The notes below the pieces were generated by a model. That model saw only the letters and a list, made by a program, of their open reading frames with translations. It was not told the origin of the DNA and searched no databases. Below, one piece after another: positions 37,822 through 46,721 of a DNA stretch of 64,000 nt (position 1 is its first letter; each line of letters starts with the position of its first letter). The stretch is from Pseudomaricurvus albidus (lineage in GTDB: Bacteria; Pseudomonadota; Gammaproteobacteria; Pseudomonadales; Cellvibrionaceae), in NCBI RefSeq assembly GCF_018863235.1, contig NZ_JAHKRS010000003.1, positions 124,001 to 188,000 of the forward strand, given 5' to 3'. A program made the translations under genes and the position numbers.

Positions 37822-38298
37822 ATGACCGAACTTTCTCCCTGGCAGGCGCTGCTGCAACAGCTGGACGAGCAGCGCCCCACCAGCCTGCTGTACTGCAGTC
37901 AAACCGATCAAACTGCCCTGCAGCACTGGTGTGACCACCACGACTGTGCATTCAGCCACATTCATCACCCGGACGAGCTGGAACAACTGGGTCGCTTCGA
38001 TTGCGTTGTGATAGCAGATTGGCTGGAACACACCCATGCAGAGACAGGCATCCAATCGGTAGCCCGGATTCGCAATCTGCACACTCACGCCATCTGGCTA
38101 TTAATCCCTGGCCAGTCACAACAACCCAACCCACAGCTGATTGCTTTGGGATTCCAGAGACGGCATGTTTTTTCCCGGGAGAATAAAGACGCACTGGAAT
38201 GCTATGGCTACAATCTGGACCGCTATAACCATCAGCGAGAATGGAACAACCCGAGATTCTGGGCCAATCCGGAGAACTGGGGAAAATACTGGTGGTAA
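37822..38298 (+). CDS. DUF6231-like protein
   Basis: A 158-residue cytosolic product. The start region LLQQLDEQRPTSLLYCSQTD and the strand-loop GRFDCVVIADWLEH resemble a small Rossmann-like domain. The C-terminus ends NPRFWANPENWGKYWW, a pattern I associate with the DUF6231 family of pseudomonads. It is the third small gene after nrdB, 38 bases from the previous one and in the same direction. Function unknown; the family name is from memory. Confidence 0.75.
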   Translation: MTELSPWQALLQQLDEQRPTSLLYCSQTDQTALQHWCDHHDCAFSHIHHPDELEQLGRFDCVVIADWLEHTHAETGIQSVARIRNLHTHAIWLLIPGQSQQPNPQLIALGFQRRHVFSRENKDALECYGYNLDRYNHQREWNNPRFWANPENWGKYWW

Positions 38299-38333
38299 TC
38301 CTTAACCTCTGCTCTACCCACATCCTAATGCGA

Positions 38334-38355
38334 TAAGCACCTATTCTGGTGCTTA
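38334..38355. repeat. 8-bp hairpin after the DUF6231-like gene
   Basis: TAAGCACC and GGTGCTTA pair around a six-base loop, 36 bases after the stop. No T-run follows, so its role as a terminator is uncertain. Confidence 0.5.
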
Positions 38356-38545
38356 CATACTCGTCACTCCCTCAATCGGGTCATTTTTTAGTCCGCTTTC
38401 ACAACCCGCTTCGAGGCAAGTCACGGCAAGTTGCTGATTTCAAAAGAAAAGGTCATTTCCGGCGCAGTTCATGCATTGAATTAGCAATGTAAACTCAGGA
38501 TTACACCTTTTCCGAAGAGGTTTCAGGCTCTGCAAGGATGGATTT

Positions 38546-39250
38546 ATGCCCGGATTCACTCAGCACCCAGTCAAAAAATACCTGCACATGGTGGCTCTGT
38601 TTTGCATGCTGCCCATAAGTCAGGCTCACGCCGGACTAATCGGCTATGCCGATGTGGTACTGGATTATTTTAACAGTGGCACAGGACAAATGAGCGGCCC
38701 CTATGGCGGCTATGTAACCAATTCTGTCCACTCATCATCTGGTGTATTTCCTGTCCCGATATCAACCGGCGTCGTATTAGGCAGTGATCCCAGCGGCCCG
38801 GGAGCCATGATCGATTTCCTCAGTCTGTCGGCTGGCTCCTATGTCACACTTGGATTTACCGATGAGACGATTGTTGACAGTGCCGGCGCCGATTTTTCCG
38901 TCACCGAAGCGGGCGTACACTTAGAAAGCGCCGATGTTTTTGTATCTTCCAATCTGGTGGATTTTTTCTTTTTAGGAACGGTGTTCAGCAATATTTCTAC
39001 TGCCATGGATCTGGCAACCATCGGCTTTACCGGTTCGGTGCAGGCAATCAGAGTGGTAGGGAGGGACAACAAGGGCGGCTCGAGGGGTTATGATCTCGCC
39101 AATATCGAGGTATTCTCAAGCAGTATAGGACGGGCGGCATTTGCCGCACCAATAGCAGTACCAGAACCAACCTCGTTGGTACTCATGATTCTCGGACTTG
39201 CGGCGCTCAGCAGAACCAGGCCCCGCAAATCCGTGATCATGGGCGGTTGA
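38546..39250 (+). CDS. PEP-CTERM sorted secreted protein
   Basis: A 234-residue exported protein. Residues about 1-29 form a signal peptide ending QAHAG. The middle is Gly/Ser/Val rich and beta-like, with few charged residues and no domain I recognise. The C-terminus has the full PEP-CTERM signal: VPEP (205-208), a hydrophobic helix and a basic end SRTRPRK. Such proteins are cut and anchored by an exosortase, usually in species making exopolysaccharide. The exosortase is not in this window. ATG 38546 has AAGGA about 9 bases upstream. It is convergent with the collagen-like gene, 8 bases apart. Confidence 0.92.
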   Translation: MPGFTQHPVKKYLHMVALFCMLPISQAHAGLIGYADVVLDYFNSGTGQMSGPYGGYVTNSVHSSSGVFPVPISTGVVLGSDPSGPGAMIDFLSLSAGSYVTLGFTDETIVDSAGADFSVTEAGVHLESADVFVSSNLVDFFFLGTVFSNISTAMDLATIGFTGSVQAIRVVGRDNKGGSRGYDLANIEVFSSSIGRAAFAAPIAVPEPTSLVLMILGLAALSRTRPRKSVIMGG

Positions 39251-39258
39251 TCGCCGCA

Positions 39259-40044
39259 CTAATGAACCCTCAACACACCCGCCTGCCCATCACGGGCGGG
39301 TTTGCCTGGCGCCCCCGGCTCACCATCGCGACCGGCACTGCCCAGCGAGTAGAGCCAGCAACGGGCTTCTGAACCACCTTTACCCGCAGAACCAGGCTCT
39401 CCAGCGACCCCTCCAGCACCACCGCTGAGCATCACATCGATTACCTCAAGCCACTGGGACTGTCCCAGCATCAGATCGACACGACCACCGTTGCCACCGG
39501 GCCATCCATCGCCACCATCACCACCAGACGACCCATCACGAGAACCCCGGCCCCAGCAGGCTGCACTTTTACCACTCTGGCCCGCTTGTCCAGCCAGCCC
39601 CTGGCCACCATCACCACCGCGCACATCCACCGTCAGGTTGGCAAGACTGCCGGATTCAAGGGTCAGTTTCAGGTCTGTACCCTGGCCCCCAGGCTCGCCG
39701 CGGTCACCATGGGCGCCGGATGCTGCGATCACACTGCCATCGGCAATGTCTACCTGGCGGACAGTAAGCACAAATGGCTGGGGATGAGGGGCAATACTGA
39801 TTTTCGCGCCGGGCTTCATGGTCAAATGAGCAACCTGTAACTCGGTAATGCTGACCGGAATCAACAATTTCCCCGATGCCCCAATCGTCAGCCTGTCCAG
39901 CTGAACCGCCCCCACCAGAGAAGGCAATCGCAAAAGCCCATGATCAGCCACTTCAAAAGACTCAGCCCGGCTTGCCGAGCTGCATAACAGCGACAGGATC
40001 AGTAAACCCTGTCGCCAATGGTGTCGTACCCCTGCTGCAGTCAT
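39259..40044 (-). CDS. Secreted Gly-rich collagen-like protein
   Basis: A 261-residue exported protein. The signal peptide ends near SSASRAES. Residues about 28-105 are beta-rich without a recognised family. From about 105 to the end the sequence is Gly-rich with collagen-like GxY runs (GDRGEPGGQG, GEPGSAGKGG, GRDGEPGAPG). Two long units each contain a Cys-Trp pair (SAACWGRG and EARCWLYS) and are preceded by a short beta segment, so the region looks like an internal duplication. ATG 40044 has GGGGGA 5 bases upstream; the frame's earlier TTG start is less likely. Function unknown; structural or matrix role is inference. Confidence 0.8.
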   Translation of the reverse strand: MTAAGVRHHWRQGLLILSLLCSSASRAESFEVADHGLLRLPSLVGAVQLDRLTIGASGKLLIPVSITELQVAHLTMKPGAKISIAPHPQPFVLTVRQVDIADGSVIAASGAHGDRGEPGGQGTDLKLTLESGSLANLTVDVRGGDGGQGLAGQAGQSGKSAACWGRGSRDGSSGGDGGDGWPGGNGGRVDLMLGQSQWLEVIDVMLSGGAGGVAGEPGSAGKGGSEARCWLYSLGSAGRDGEPGAPGKPARDGQAGVLRVH

Positions 40045-40139
40045 AAAATCCCCCAAGTCCTCTAGAGACGGTTTATCGTTGTTCGGGCCTTAGCTTAGTT
40101 TTGATTTTTTTAAGCTTGAAACAGGCTTTCTCTACACCC

Positions 40140-41288
40140 TCAGTCGCGCAAGTGGCTCACCACCGGGTTGGCGTAAATTCCCAGAAAAATTTCTTTCTGT
40201 TCATCAGGCACATCTGCCAATCGCCGTTTCAGCTCCAGCTTTTCAGCATCGTATTCGTTTTCGACAAATGGCTCACCGCTGGCACTCACCGGTAAATCAG
40301 CAGCCTCTCCGTTCAAGAGAACGTAGGCCAAATGATTACTGGGATGCAGCACATAACTGTCCCACACCTGGCGATCGATTTCCTGTGCGACTTCTTCCGC
40401 GTTTTCAAAGTTGCCTTTCAACACATCACCAAAGGCCACATGCACACTGCCTTTCTGTCCGGCAATCCCCATGGCAATACTGGCAACGTCTTCATGCTCT
40501 TCTTTTTCGTAACTGCCGTGTTCCGCGTGGGCGTGCAGCTCTTTGGCTTTCGCGGCATCACAGGGATCCCACTCGTAGGAAATGGAGACGGGTACGATAT
40601 TCGATTCGCGGATGAATTCTGCAAATGGTGTGGTTTTCGGCCGGCTTAATGCCAGCATACTGATAATGGCCGTGTTGGTCGCATCGAGACCGTCTTTTGC
40701 CCGTCCCTCCCGCTGAGCAATCCAGATATTGCTCTTCTCTTCCAGAATGGAGTGATGAATGTAAGCCGACAGATGCTTTGACGCCTTGAACTTCTCCCGC
40801 GCGCTGGTGGCTGAACGCTTCACAATAAAACTCTTGTTCAGACGCATCAGGTCCGAAACGTAGGGTTTGGTCAACAGGTTGTCACCAATGGCAATGCGAA
40901 CCGTATTAAAGCCGTTCTTATTGAGAGCCCAATTTACAAATGCCGGGTCCATAGCGATGTCGCGGTGGTTACTGATAAACAGGTAGGGGGTATTAGGATC
41001 AAGTTTATCCAGACCGGATACCGTCAGCTGATCCACACAGCGCTCAATCATACTGTCGAGATAGTGAGACACTATCTGCTGCAGGTGATCAACAGAGGAA
41101 ACGCCGTGAAGCTGTCGGGTCAAGACTCGCTTGACCAGAGGTTTGAGCAGCCAGGGCATCCAACCCGCCAAACGGGGGAATCGCAGGCGCGTTACCGCAT
41201 CAATCAACTCCGGATCGGCCAACAGCCTGTCAATGGCAGGGGCAACTTCCTCATCGTTATAGGGGCGAATATCATCAAATTGAGTCAT
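40140..41288 (-). CDS. PlsC-like glycerolipid acyltransferase
   Basis: A 382-residue member of the lysophosphatidate acyltransferase superfamily. The acceptor motif appears as FISNHRDIAMDPAFVNWAL, in which the second Asp is six rather than five residues from the His; this variant is known from some bacterial relatives. LRIAIG-like VRIAIGDNLLTKPYVSDLMR and a second block IWIAQREGRAKDGLDATN (the EGTRS-equivalent) follow. There is no clear membrane helix apart from a short hydrophobic stretch near LAGWMPWLLKPLVKRVL. It probably acts at the inner membrane; the true acceptor is unknown. Confidence 0.85.
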   Translation of the reverse strand: MTQFDDIRPYNDEEVAPAIDRLLADPELIDAVTRLRFPRLAGWMPWLLKPLVKRVLTRQLHGVSSVDHLQQIVSHYLDSMIERCVDQLTVSGLDKLDPNTPYLFISNHRDIAMDPAFVNWALNKNGFNTVRIAIGDNLLTKPYVSDLMRLNKSFIVKRSATSAREKFKASKHLSAYIHHSILEEKSNIWIAQREGRAKDGLDATNTAIISMLALSRPKTTPFAEFIRESNIVPVSISYEWDPCDAAKAKELHAHAEHGSYEKEEHEDVASIAMGIAGQKGSVHVAFGDVLKGNFENAEEVAQEIDRQVWDSYVLHPSNHLAYVLLNGEAADLPVSASGEPFVENEYDAEKLELKRRLADVPDEQKEIFLGIYANPVVSHLRD

Positions 41289-41443
41289 GGTATCAACAGC
41301 TTCAAAAAAGATCTCGGGAGCACGTTCAGAGGGCTAAAAGCGCAAATCTACCGGCCATTCAGAAAACCGTTATGGCGGTTATGGCTGGCAGCGTTAAAAT
41401 GGCCTGCCAAAATACCGAATTTGCCCGGGGAATACCACTGCTC

Positions 41444-41980
41444 ATGCTCAATCCCAGCGCCCAATCTGCCACTATTTCACCAGATCCACAGAAACCGTGT
41501 CCCTGCGGCACCGGCATTGAGTTTGCCAGCTGTTGCGCACCTCGCCTGAACGGCAGCGCCCCGGCCCAGACTGCCGAGCAATTGATGCGCTCGCGCTATA
41601 CCGCCCATGTGGTCTGTGATGTGGCCTATTTGTTGAAAACCTGGAAAGCGCCGAATCCTCAATCCGTCAATCCAGACGCCATCAAACAATGGGCTCAGCA
41701 GTCCGACTGGCAGGGACTGGTTATTCATCAAACGGCAGACGGCGGTCCTTCCGACCAAGAGGGATGGGTCGAGTTCTCGGCTTTCTACCTTGACCGGACG
41801 CAAGCCAATGCAACCCCAACCCGGCATCGCGAGAACTCCCGTTTTGTTCAGCACGATGGCCACTGGTTTTACGTTGAGGGTGAAACGGTTGCCACCAGCA
41901 CCGGGAATGACAAAACCGGTCGCAACAGTCCCTGCCCGTGCGGCAGTGGAAAGAAATTCAAACGCTGCTGCGGCCCCTAG
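41444..41980 (+). CDS. ychJ: YchJ family protein with two SEC-C motifs
   Basis: The product resembles YchJ/UPF0225. It has an N-terminal SEC-C zinc motif (CPCGTGIEFASCC), a central NTF2-like domain (AEQLMRSRYTAHVVCDVAYLL, then WQGLVIHQTADGG and WVEFSAFYLD), and a C-terminal SEC-C motif (CPCGSGKKFKRCC). SEC-C domains bind zinc and contact SecB or ribosomes in other proteins; YchJ's role is unknown. The frame is open to 41372, but ATG 41444 gives a start close to the family and has GGGGA about 10 bases upstream. It is divergent from the acyltransferase gene. Confidence 0.88.
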   Translation: MLNPSAQSATISPDPQKPCPCGTGIEFASCCAPRLNGSAPAQTAEQLMRSRYTAHVVCDVAYLLKTWKAPNPQSVNPDAIKQWAQQSDWQGLVIHQTADGGPSDQEGWVEFSAFYLDRTQANATPTRHRENSRFVQHDGHWFYVEGETVATSTGNDKTGRNSPCPCGSGKKFKRCCGP

Positions 41981-42106
41981 AGCACATTAACAACACTGCT
42001 TGACGGGAAATGCATGGTGACGGGGATGGGAAAAACGTAAAATGACTGATCCATCGTCCCCTCATCCCCCGTATTCATTAAACACAGATTATCTAAGACT
42101 CCACAT

Positions 42107-43162
42107 ATGATCACCAGTATTGGCCAGCTACTCGACCAAATGGGCGTGACCACACGCATTTTCGACCTCGGTCGTCATATTCAGGAAATCAGCACCGCAA
42201 CCTTCGCCCAGTTTGAAGCCCAGTCCATCGCCTATCCAGCGCCTTACCTCCACCATGCCTGGATTGGCCTGCTGTTCTGGGACAAGGATACCCCGGACAT
42301 TCCGTTGCTGTGGTTTATCAAGCTCCCCCTCGACGAACAGGGAAAACTGGTTCCCTCCGAACGCGATCAATTCCTCCAGCAACTGATGGTGGCTCTGGGT
42401 TCCAATATTGAAGCCAGCAAACAGGGCCGGCAGCTGGCAGCCGTACTTGAGGGCAACCCCTACGTTTTTACTCCATCACCAGAGCGTCAGGCTGCGATTC
42501 ATGCCCGTGTCAACAAGCTGCTGGGCAAGCCCACCAGCAGTTACTACGCCCCTGCGTGCGAGTATTTGCAGACTGACCTCAGCCAGTGGGAATCGATTGG
42601 CATTCAGGGGTTGGCGGATATTGCCGTGCGCTGGCCTGAACATCAGGGCCAACTCATCAGTACCATTCCGGAAATGCCTGCTCCAGTGCTCATCGGTTTG
42701 AGCCAATGCCTTGAAAACGAAGCGATCAATGGTGCGCTGGGCAAAGCCATCCAGACCCGCCTGCGAGCTGAAATCCAGAAAAACGATGAGGACCGAAACC
42801 ACTCTCTGGTGGCGGCCCTCATTCGCGGTCTGTCACAGTGTCAGGCCCTGGAGCTGCGCCAGAAAACGCTGGCCGAACTGTTGAGCACAAACGCGGGAGA
42901 CGATATCGAAGTTCTGGCGGCCATTGCCACTCGCTGCAGCCTCGACCTGTGTAATCCGGACCTCTGCCTGCCTTTTCTCGAAGCCTTGAGTCTGAAAGGT
43001 CAGGATAACTTTAACCGCATTCTCGCCGACCTGCTTTTTTGCGCGCCGGTGCGACCACATATTCTCAACGCTTTCCGCCACCCCCAACGATCGACCGAAC
43101 TGGCCGCAGCGATTGGTGGGCTACTCAGCCCCCAACCCGCTCAAAGCAATGCGCTCCACTAG
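42107..43162 (+). CDS. DUF3549 family protein
   Basis: A 351-residue cytosolic protein. The N-terminal half includes MGVTTRIFDLGRHIQEIS and HHAWIGLLFWDKDTPDIPLLWF; the C-terminal half is made of helical HEAT-like repeats (LVAALIRGLSQCQALELRQ, VLAAIATRCSLDLCNPDL). This layout fits DUF3549, a family of pseudomonads and related marine bacteria with no known role. It starts about 127 bases after the ychJ gene, same strand. Confidence 0.85.
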   Translation: MITSIGQLLDQMGVTTRIFDLGRHIQEISTATFAQFEAQSIAYPAPYLHHAWIGLLFWDKDTPDIPLLWFIKLPLDEQGKLVPSERDQFLQQLMVALGSNIEASKQGRQLAAVLEGNPYVFTPSPERQAAIHARVNKLLGKPTSSYYAPACEYLQTDLSQWESIGIQGLADIAVRWPEHQGQLISTIPEMPAPVLIGLSQCLENEAINGALGKAIQTRLRAEIQKNDEDRNHSLVAALIRGLSQCQALELRQKTLAELLSTNAGDDIEVLAAIATRCSLDLCNPDLCLPFLEALSLKGQDNFNRILADLLFCAPVRPHILNAFRHPQRSTELAAAIGGLLSPQPAQSNALH

Positions 43163-43359
43163 CAGTACGCTTTGCGAGGAGCAGACTGGCAGTTCACGGA
43201 AAAGCCTTGCACCACAATGACATTGGAGTAAAGTGATGGCACAAAAAGCAACGCCTTGAACTGCCCAAGCCTGCGATGACACGAGACACACTATCGCGGC
43301 TTTTTACGAACAACGTGGTCTTGTGCCGGCTGCAAACCACCTGTATGTGATTTTGTGTA

Positions 43360-44682
43360 ATGGATGTACACACGGATAAATCAAGCTCTGCTACTCTCCG
43401 GATTCTGCTGGTGGAGGACAGTGCCACCCTTCGATATGCCATGAGTGGCTATATCCGCGATGCTGGTCATGACCCCGTTGTCGCTCCCAGCGGCGAAGCC
43501 GCACTACAGATGATCGAACACACCCCGTTTGACATGATCATTATGGATGTGGAAATGCCCGGTCTGAATGGTTTTGAAACCACCCGACTGATGCGGGAGT
43601 GGCTTGGCGAACACTGGGTCCCCATTATCTTTGTCACCGGTAAATCTGACGATCAGAGCGTCGAGGAAGGCATAGAAGCCGGCGGGGACGACTATCTCAC
43701 CAAACCCGTCAGCCCGATTATTCTAAAAGCCAAGATCCGGGCCATGCAGCGCATTGTCGACATGCGCAACCAGTTGCGAGACATGAACGACCAGCTTGAA
43801 GCGCTCAGTCAACGTGACAGCCTGACCCACCTCTACAATCGCCGGACGTTCAACGAACTGGCAGAGCAACAGTGGGGGCTCGCCAAACGCCAGCAGAGAC
43901 CGCTCTCCATCATCATGCTGGATATTGATCACTTTAAACTATTTAACGATACCTATGGCCATCCGGCCGGCGATGAATGCCTGAAGAAAGTCGCCACCGC
44001 AATTTTGACCGCCTTACGCCGGCCCACAGACATTCTCGCCCGCTACGGTGGCGAAGAATTTATCGCTCTGCTGCCCAATACCGATCTGGAAGGTGCCACG
44101 CTGGTCAGTGAAAATATTTGCCGCACCATCTTTGAACTACAACTGCCACATCGCACATCAACCACCGCCCCTGTAGTAACCGCCAGCGTCGGAACCGCCA
44201 GTTGCATCCCGGCAAATCGTTCCTCACTGAGTAAGCTGATTCAGCAAGCCGATAACTCTCTCTACCGCGCCAAGATGCAAGGCCGGAATCGCGTGATTCG
44301 GGAAGAAACCAATCAGGACAAAACACTGCTTATTGCTCACAGCAATCCCCGGCAACTGGATAACATCAGCACTCTGTTGCAACAGCAGTGCAACATTGTT
44401 ACCTCCGAATCCATTGATGAATGCCTGGAACTGGCTGAAAACTTACAACCCGAACTGTTATTGGTGGACTTCAACCTTTCCGAAACGGGTGGCGGATTGA
44501 AAGTCTGTAAACAACTGCAGCAATTACCTTCACAGAAGACACACACGCTGTTGGTAATGTGTGACGCACCCTTCAGTAAAGAGCTTGAAACACAGGCCCT
44601 GCAAGCCGGAGCCAACAAATTAGTGGTCTTTCCTGACACCCGGCAGGAAGCCCTGGAATATATTCAGCCCTATCTTCTGTAG
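43360..44682 (+). CDS. REC-GGDEF-REC diguanylate cyclase
   Basis: A 440-residue signalling protein. REC domain 1 (about 13-130) has the acidic pocket Glu19/Asp20, phosphoacceptor Asp63 (IIMDVEMPG) and Lys in LTKPVSP. A short linker helix leads to a GGDEF domain (about 155-310) with GGEEF (230-234) and the inhibitory-site RxxD (Arg221, Asp224), so it should make c-di-GMP and be feedback-inhibited. The last 120 residues form a second REC-like domain with Asp370 (LLLVDFNL) but a poor Lys/Pro end. The usual PleD order is REC-REC-GGDEF; this order is unusual. No histidine kinase is nearby. The ribosome site is weak. Confidence 0.92.
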   Translation: MDVHTDKSSSATLRILLVEDSATLRYAMSGYIRDAGHDPVVAPSGEAALQMIEHTPFDMIIMDVEMPGLNGFETTRLMREWLGEHWVPIIFVTGKSDDQSVEEGIEAGGDDYLTKPVSPIILKAKIRAMQRIVDMRNQLRDMNDQLEALSQRDSLTHLYNRRTFNELAEQQWGLAKRQQRPLSIIMLDIDHFKLFNDTYGHPAGDECLKKVATAILTALRRPTDILARYGGEEFIALLPNTDLEGATLVSENICRTIFELQLPHRTSTTAPVVTASVGTASCIPANRSSLSKLIQQADNSLYRAKMQGRNRVIREETNQDKTLLIAHSNPRQLDNISTLLQQQCNIVTSESIDECLELAENLQPELLLVDFNLSETGGGLKVCKQLQQLPSQKTHTLLVMCDAPFSKELETQALQAGANKLVVFPDTRQEALEYIQPYLL

Positions 44683-44952
44683 TGTCGCTTTACCCTTAAC
44701 GCTGGGCAGTTTTGGTGCACAAAATAATGCAAATTTGCTATATACATTGACCAAAACCAAGAACAATTACCCAGTGACCGATCAACTTCTCCCAGGAAAA
44801 ATTTAATTTTGTGAAAGACGTTGCAGTACGCGCCAACGCAAGTCCCTAGACTCTTTACACAATAACTATTGAGACACATCGCTACTCAACAAAAAAATTG
44901 ATACATGTGAGCAGCGAGATCTTGGGTGATGTTTCGATAACTTGGGGATGTA

Positions 44953-45441
44953 ATGATGAAGAGTGTCAAACGCGCGTTTTGCCTGGTCGCCACAGGACTG
45001 TTGAGCCTTGTTTTCGCATCACACAACTTGCAGGCAGAAGCCCCACCAAACGAGCAACCCTGGCTGATGGCCAAGTACGATCTTAACGGTGACGCCACCA
45101 TCACACTGGAAGAGGTTTCAGAAAAGAAAAAATCCCTTTTTATCCAACTCGATCACAACCGCGACGGCCACATCAGTTTTGGCGAGTACGAAACCATTGA
45201 TCAGGCCAAGCGACAGGCGCTGTTGAGAAAACGATTCAGCAAGCTGGATGAAGACAAAAACGGCAAGGTGAGCGAAGCCGAATACGCTTCGTTTGTCGGC
45301 CTGTTCAGCTCTCTGGACAGCGACGGCGACGGCGCGTTGAGCGAGATGGAAGTTCACTCCATGAACCCTCTGGCCAAAGCCGCTGCGCAAGAACCGACGA
45401 CCTACTGCCTGCTGTGGTTCTGCATTCGGGACGAGTTGTAG
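44953..45441 (+). CDS. Secreted four-EF-hand protein
   Basis: A 162-residue exported protein. The signal peptide ends near LQAEA (residue 29). Four calcium-binding loops of 12 residues are visible at 43-54 (DLNGDATITLEE), 67-78 (DHNRDGHISFGE), 99-110 (DEDKNGKVSEAE) and 122-133 (DSDGDGALSEME), each with Asp at 1 and Glu at 12. The C-terminus has a Cys pair (YCLLWFC) that could bind metal or form a disulphide. It probably senses or buffers calcium in the envelope; partner unknown. Start ATG 44953 is followed by another ATG; GGGGA stands just upstream. Confidence 0.9.
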   Translation: MMKSVKRAFCLVATGLLSLVFASHNLQAEAPPNEQPWLMAKYDLNGDATITLEEVSEKKKSLFIQLDHNRDGHISFGEYETIDQAKRQALLRKRFSKLDEDKNGKVSEAEYASFVGLFSSLDSDGDGALSEMEVHSMNPLAKAAAQEPTTYCLLWFCIRDEL

Positions 45442-45487
45442 CACCCGCTAAAGAACGCGCCCCCCGGAAGGCAAGTGAACCAGAGCC

Positions 45488-46498
45488 TTAACGACGCCCC
45501 GAGTACCAATTCACGTCTCGGGAGCAGGCATCCACCTGATCCACCACATCCAGAATCAACGCAAACAGTGCCATCCGCACCAGCACGCCATTATCCGCCT
45601 GGCGGAAGATGGCCAGATTCGGGTTCAGATTGAGGTCGTTGTCCAGCTCGTTGGCGTCCTCGCGGGAGTCTCTGGGCAACGGGTGCATAATGACCGTGTT
45701 CGGCTCACAGTACTGGGTATAGATCGCCTGATTCAGGCGAAACCTGCCGCGATAGAGGTTGGCCTCTTCCTTTGACGTAAAACGCTCTTCCTGAATACGG
45801 GTGGCATAGGCAATATCGACGTGACCGATGCCGTGCGCCAGATCTTCAGAGACAATCACATTCAATCCAGCCTCGCGCATGTTCTCAATTACCGGCTCAG
45901 GCATGGCCAGTTCGGGCGGTGAAACCAGTGTCACATGGATATTGTCAAACAGACACAGAAGCTTACACAGTGAGTGCACTGTGCGCCCGTGCTTGAGGTC
46001 CCCAATCATGGCAATCCGCAGACCATCCAGTGTCCGTCCGCGATCCGCCAGTTCTTTGCGAATGGTATAGAGATCCAGCAGCGCCTGACTGGGATGCTCG
46101 TTGGCGCCATCACCGCCATTGATGACCGGTACCCGACTGGCGGCGGCAAATTCGGCCACGGAACCCGATTCCGGGTGACGCATGCAGATCACATCACTGT
46201 AACCCGACAGCACCCGTGCCGTGTCATACAGGGACTCACCCTTGGCAATGGCGGAATTCTTAAAACCAGTCGTTTCGCGCACTTCGCCACCGAGCAGATT
46301 GAAAGCCGCACCGAAGCTGACCCGGGTGCGGGTACTGGGCTCGAAGAACATATTGCCCAGAATTGCCCCTTCCAGCACACGCGTTACGCGACGGCGTTGG
46401 GCATAGGGCTCCATGGAGTCTGCGACCTTAAAGACCCGCTCAATATCCATCCGCTCAAATTGCTTAATAGACAGGATATGTGCGCCGGTGAAATCCAT
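45488..46498 (-). CDS. pyrB: Aspartate carbamoyltransferase, catalytic chain
   Basis: PyrB condenses carbamoyl phosphate and aspartate, the first committed step of pyrimidine synthesis. The 336-residue product has the carbamoyl phosphate site FFEPSTRTRVSF and the aspartate-domain stretch GGDGANEHPSQALLDLYTI, then MIGDLKHGRTVHSL and IMHPLPRDSREDA. ATG 46498 has AGGA 7 bases upstream and gives MDFTGAHILS; the frame is open six codons further. No pyrI, pyrC or pyrR gene is next to it, so it is not in the usual pseudomonad pyrR-pyrB-pyrC' cluster. Confidence 0.96.
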   Translation of the reverse strand: MDFTGAHILSIKQFERMDIERVFKVADSMEPYAQRRRVTRVLEGAILGNMFFEPSTRTRVSFGAAFNLLGGEVRETTGFKNSAIAKGESLYDTARVLSGYSDVICMRHPESGSVAEFAAASRVPVINGGDGANEHPSQALLDLYTIRKELADRGRTLDGLRIAMIGDLKHGRTVHSLCKLLCLFDNIHVTLVSPPELAMPEPVIENMREAGLNVIVSEDLAHGIGHVDIAYATRIQEERFTSKEEANLYRGRFRLNQAIYTQYCEPNTVIMHPLPRDSREDANELDNDLNLNPNLAIFRQADNGVLVRMALFALILDVVDQVDACSRDVNWYSGRR

Positions 46499-46721
46499 GG
46501 TAATCCTCAAAATCAATGGTCAAAAACGGGGCTTATTGTATCCCTGGCCACCGCTTTGCACCATCGCAATTTAACACCGCCGTGACACCTATGATCGAAA
46601 ATTTCAAAGAAATTGGCCCCTGTGCCGATACAGTGATCATAAAGTATAGACCGAAGCGCTATAGCAAGAATAAACGCGGTTTCACAGATAACGCGTACAC
46701 CATACAAAAGGGTAGAAACGA

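Noticed and set aside
44670-44879. A 69-codon frame on the - strand between the GGDEF and EF-hand genes
   Set aside because: Cys/Tyr/Trp-rich, no ribosome site, overlaps the end of the GGDEF gene; reads as chance.
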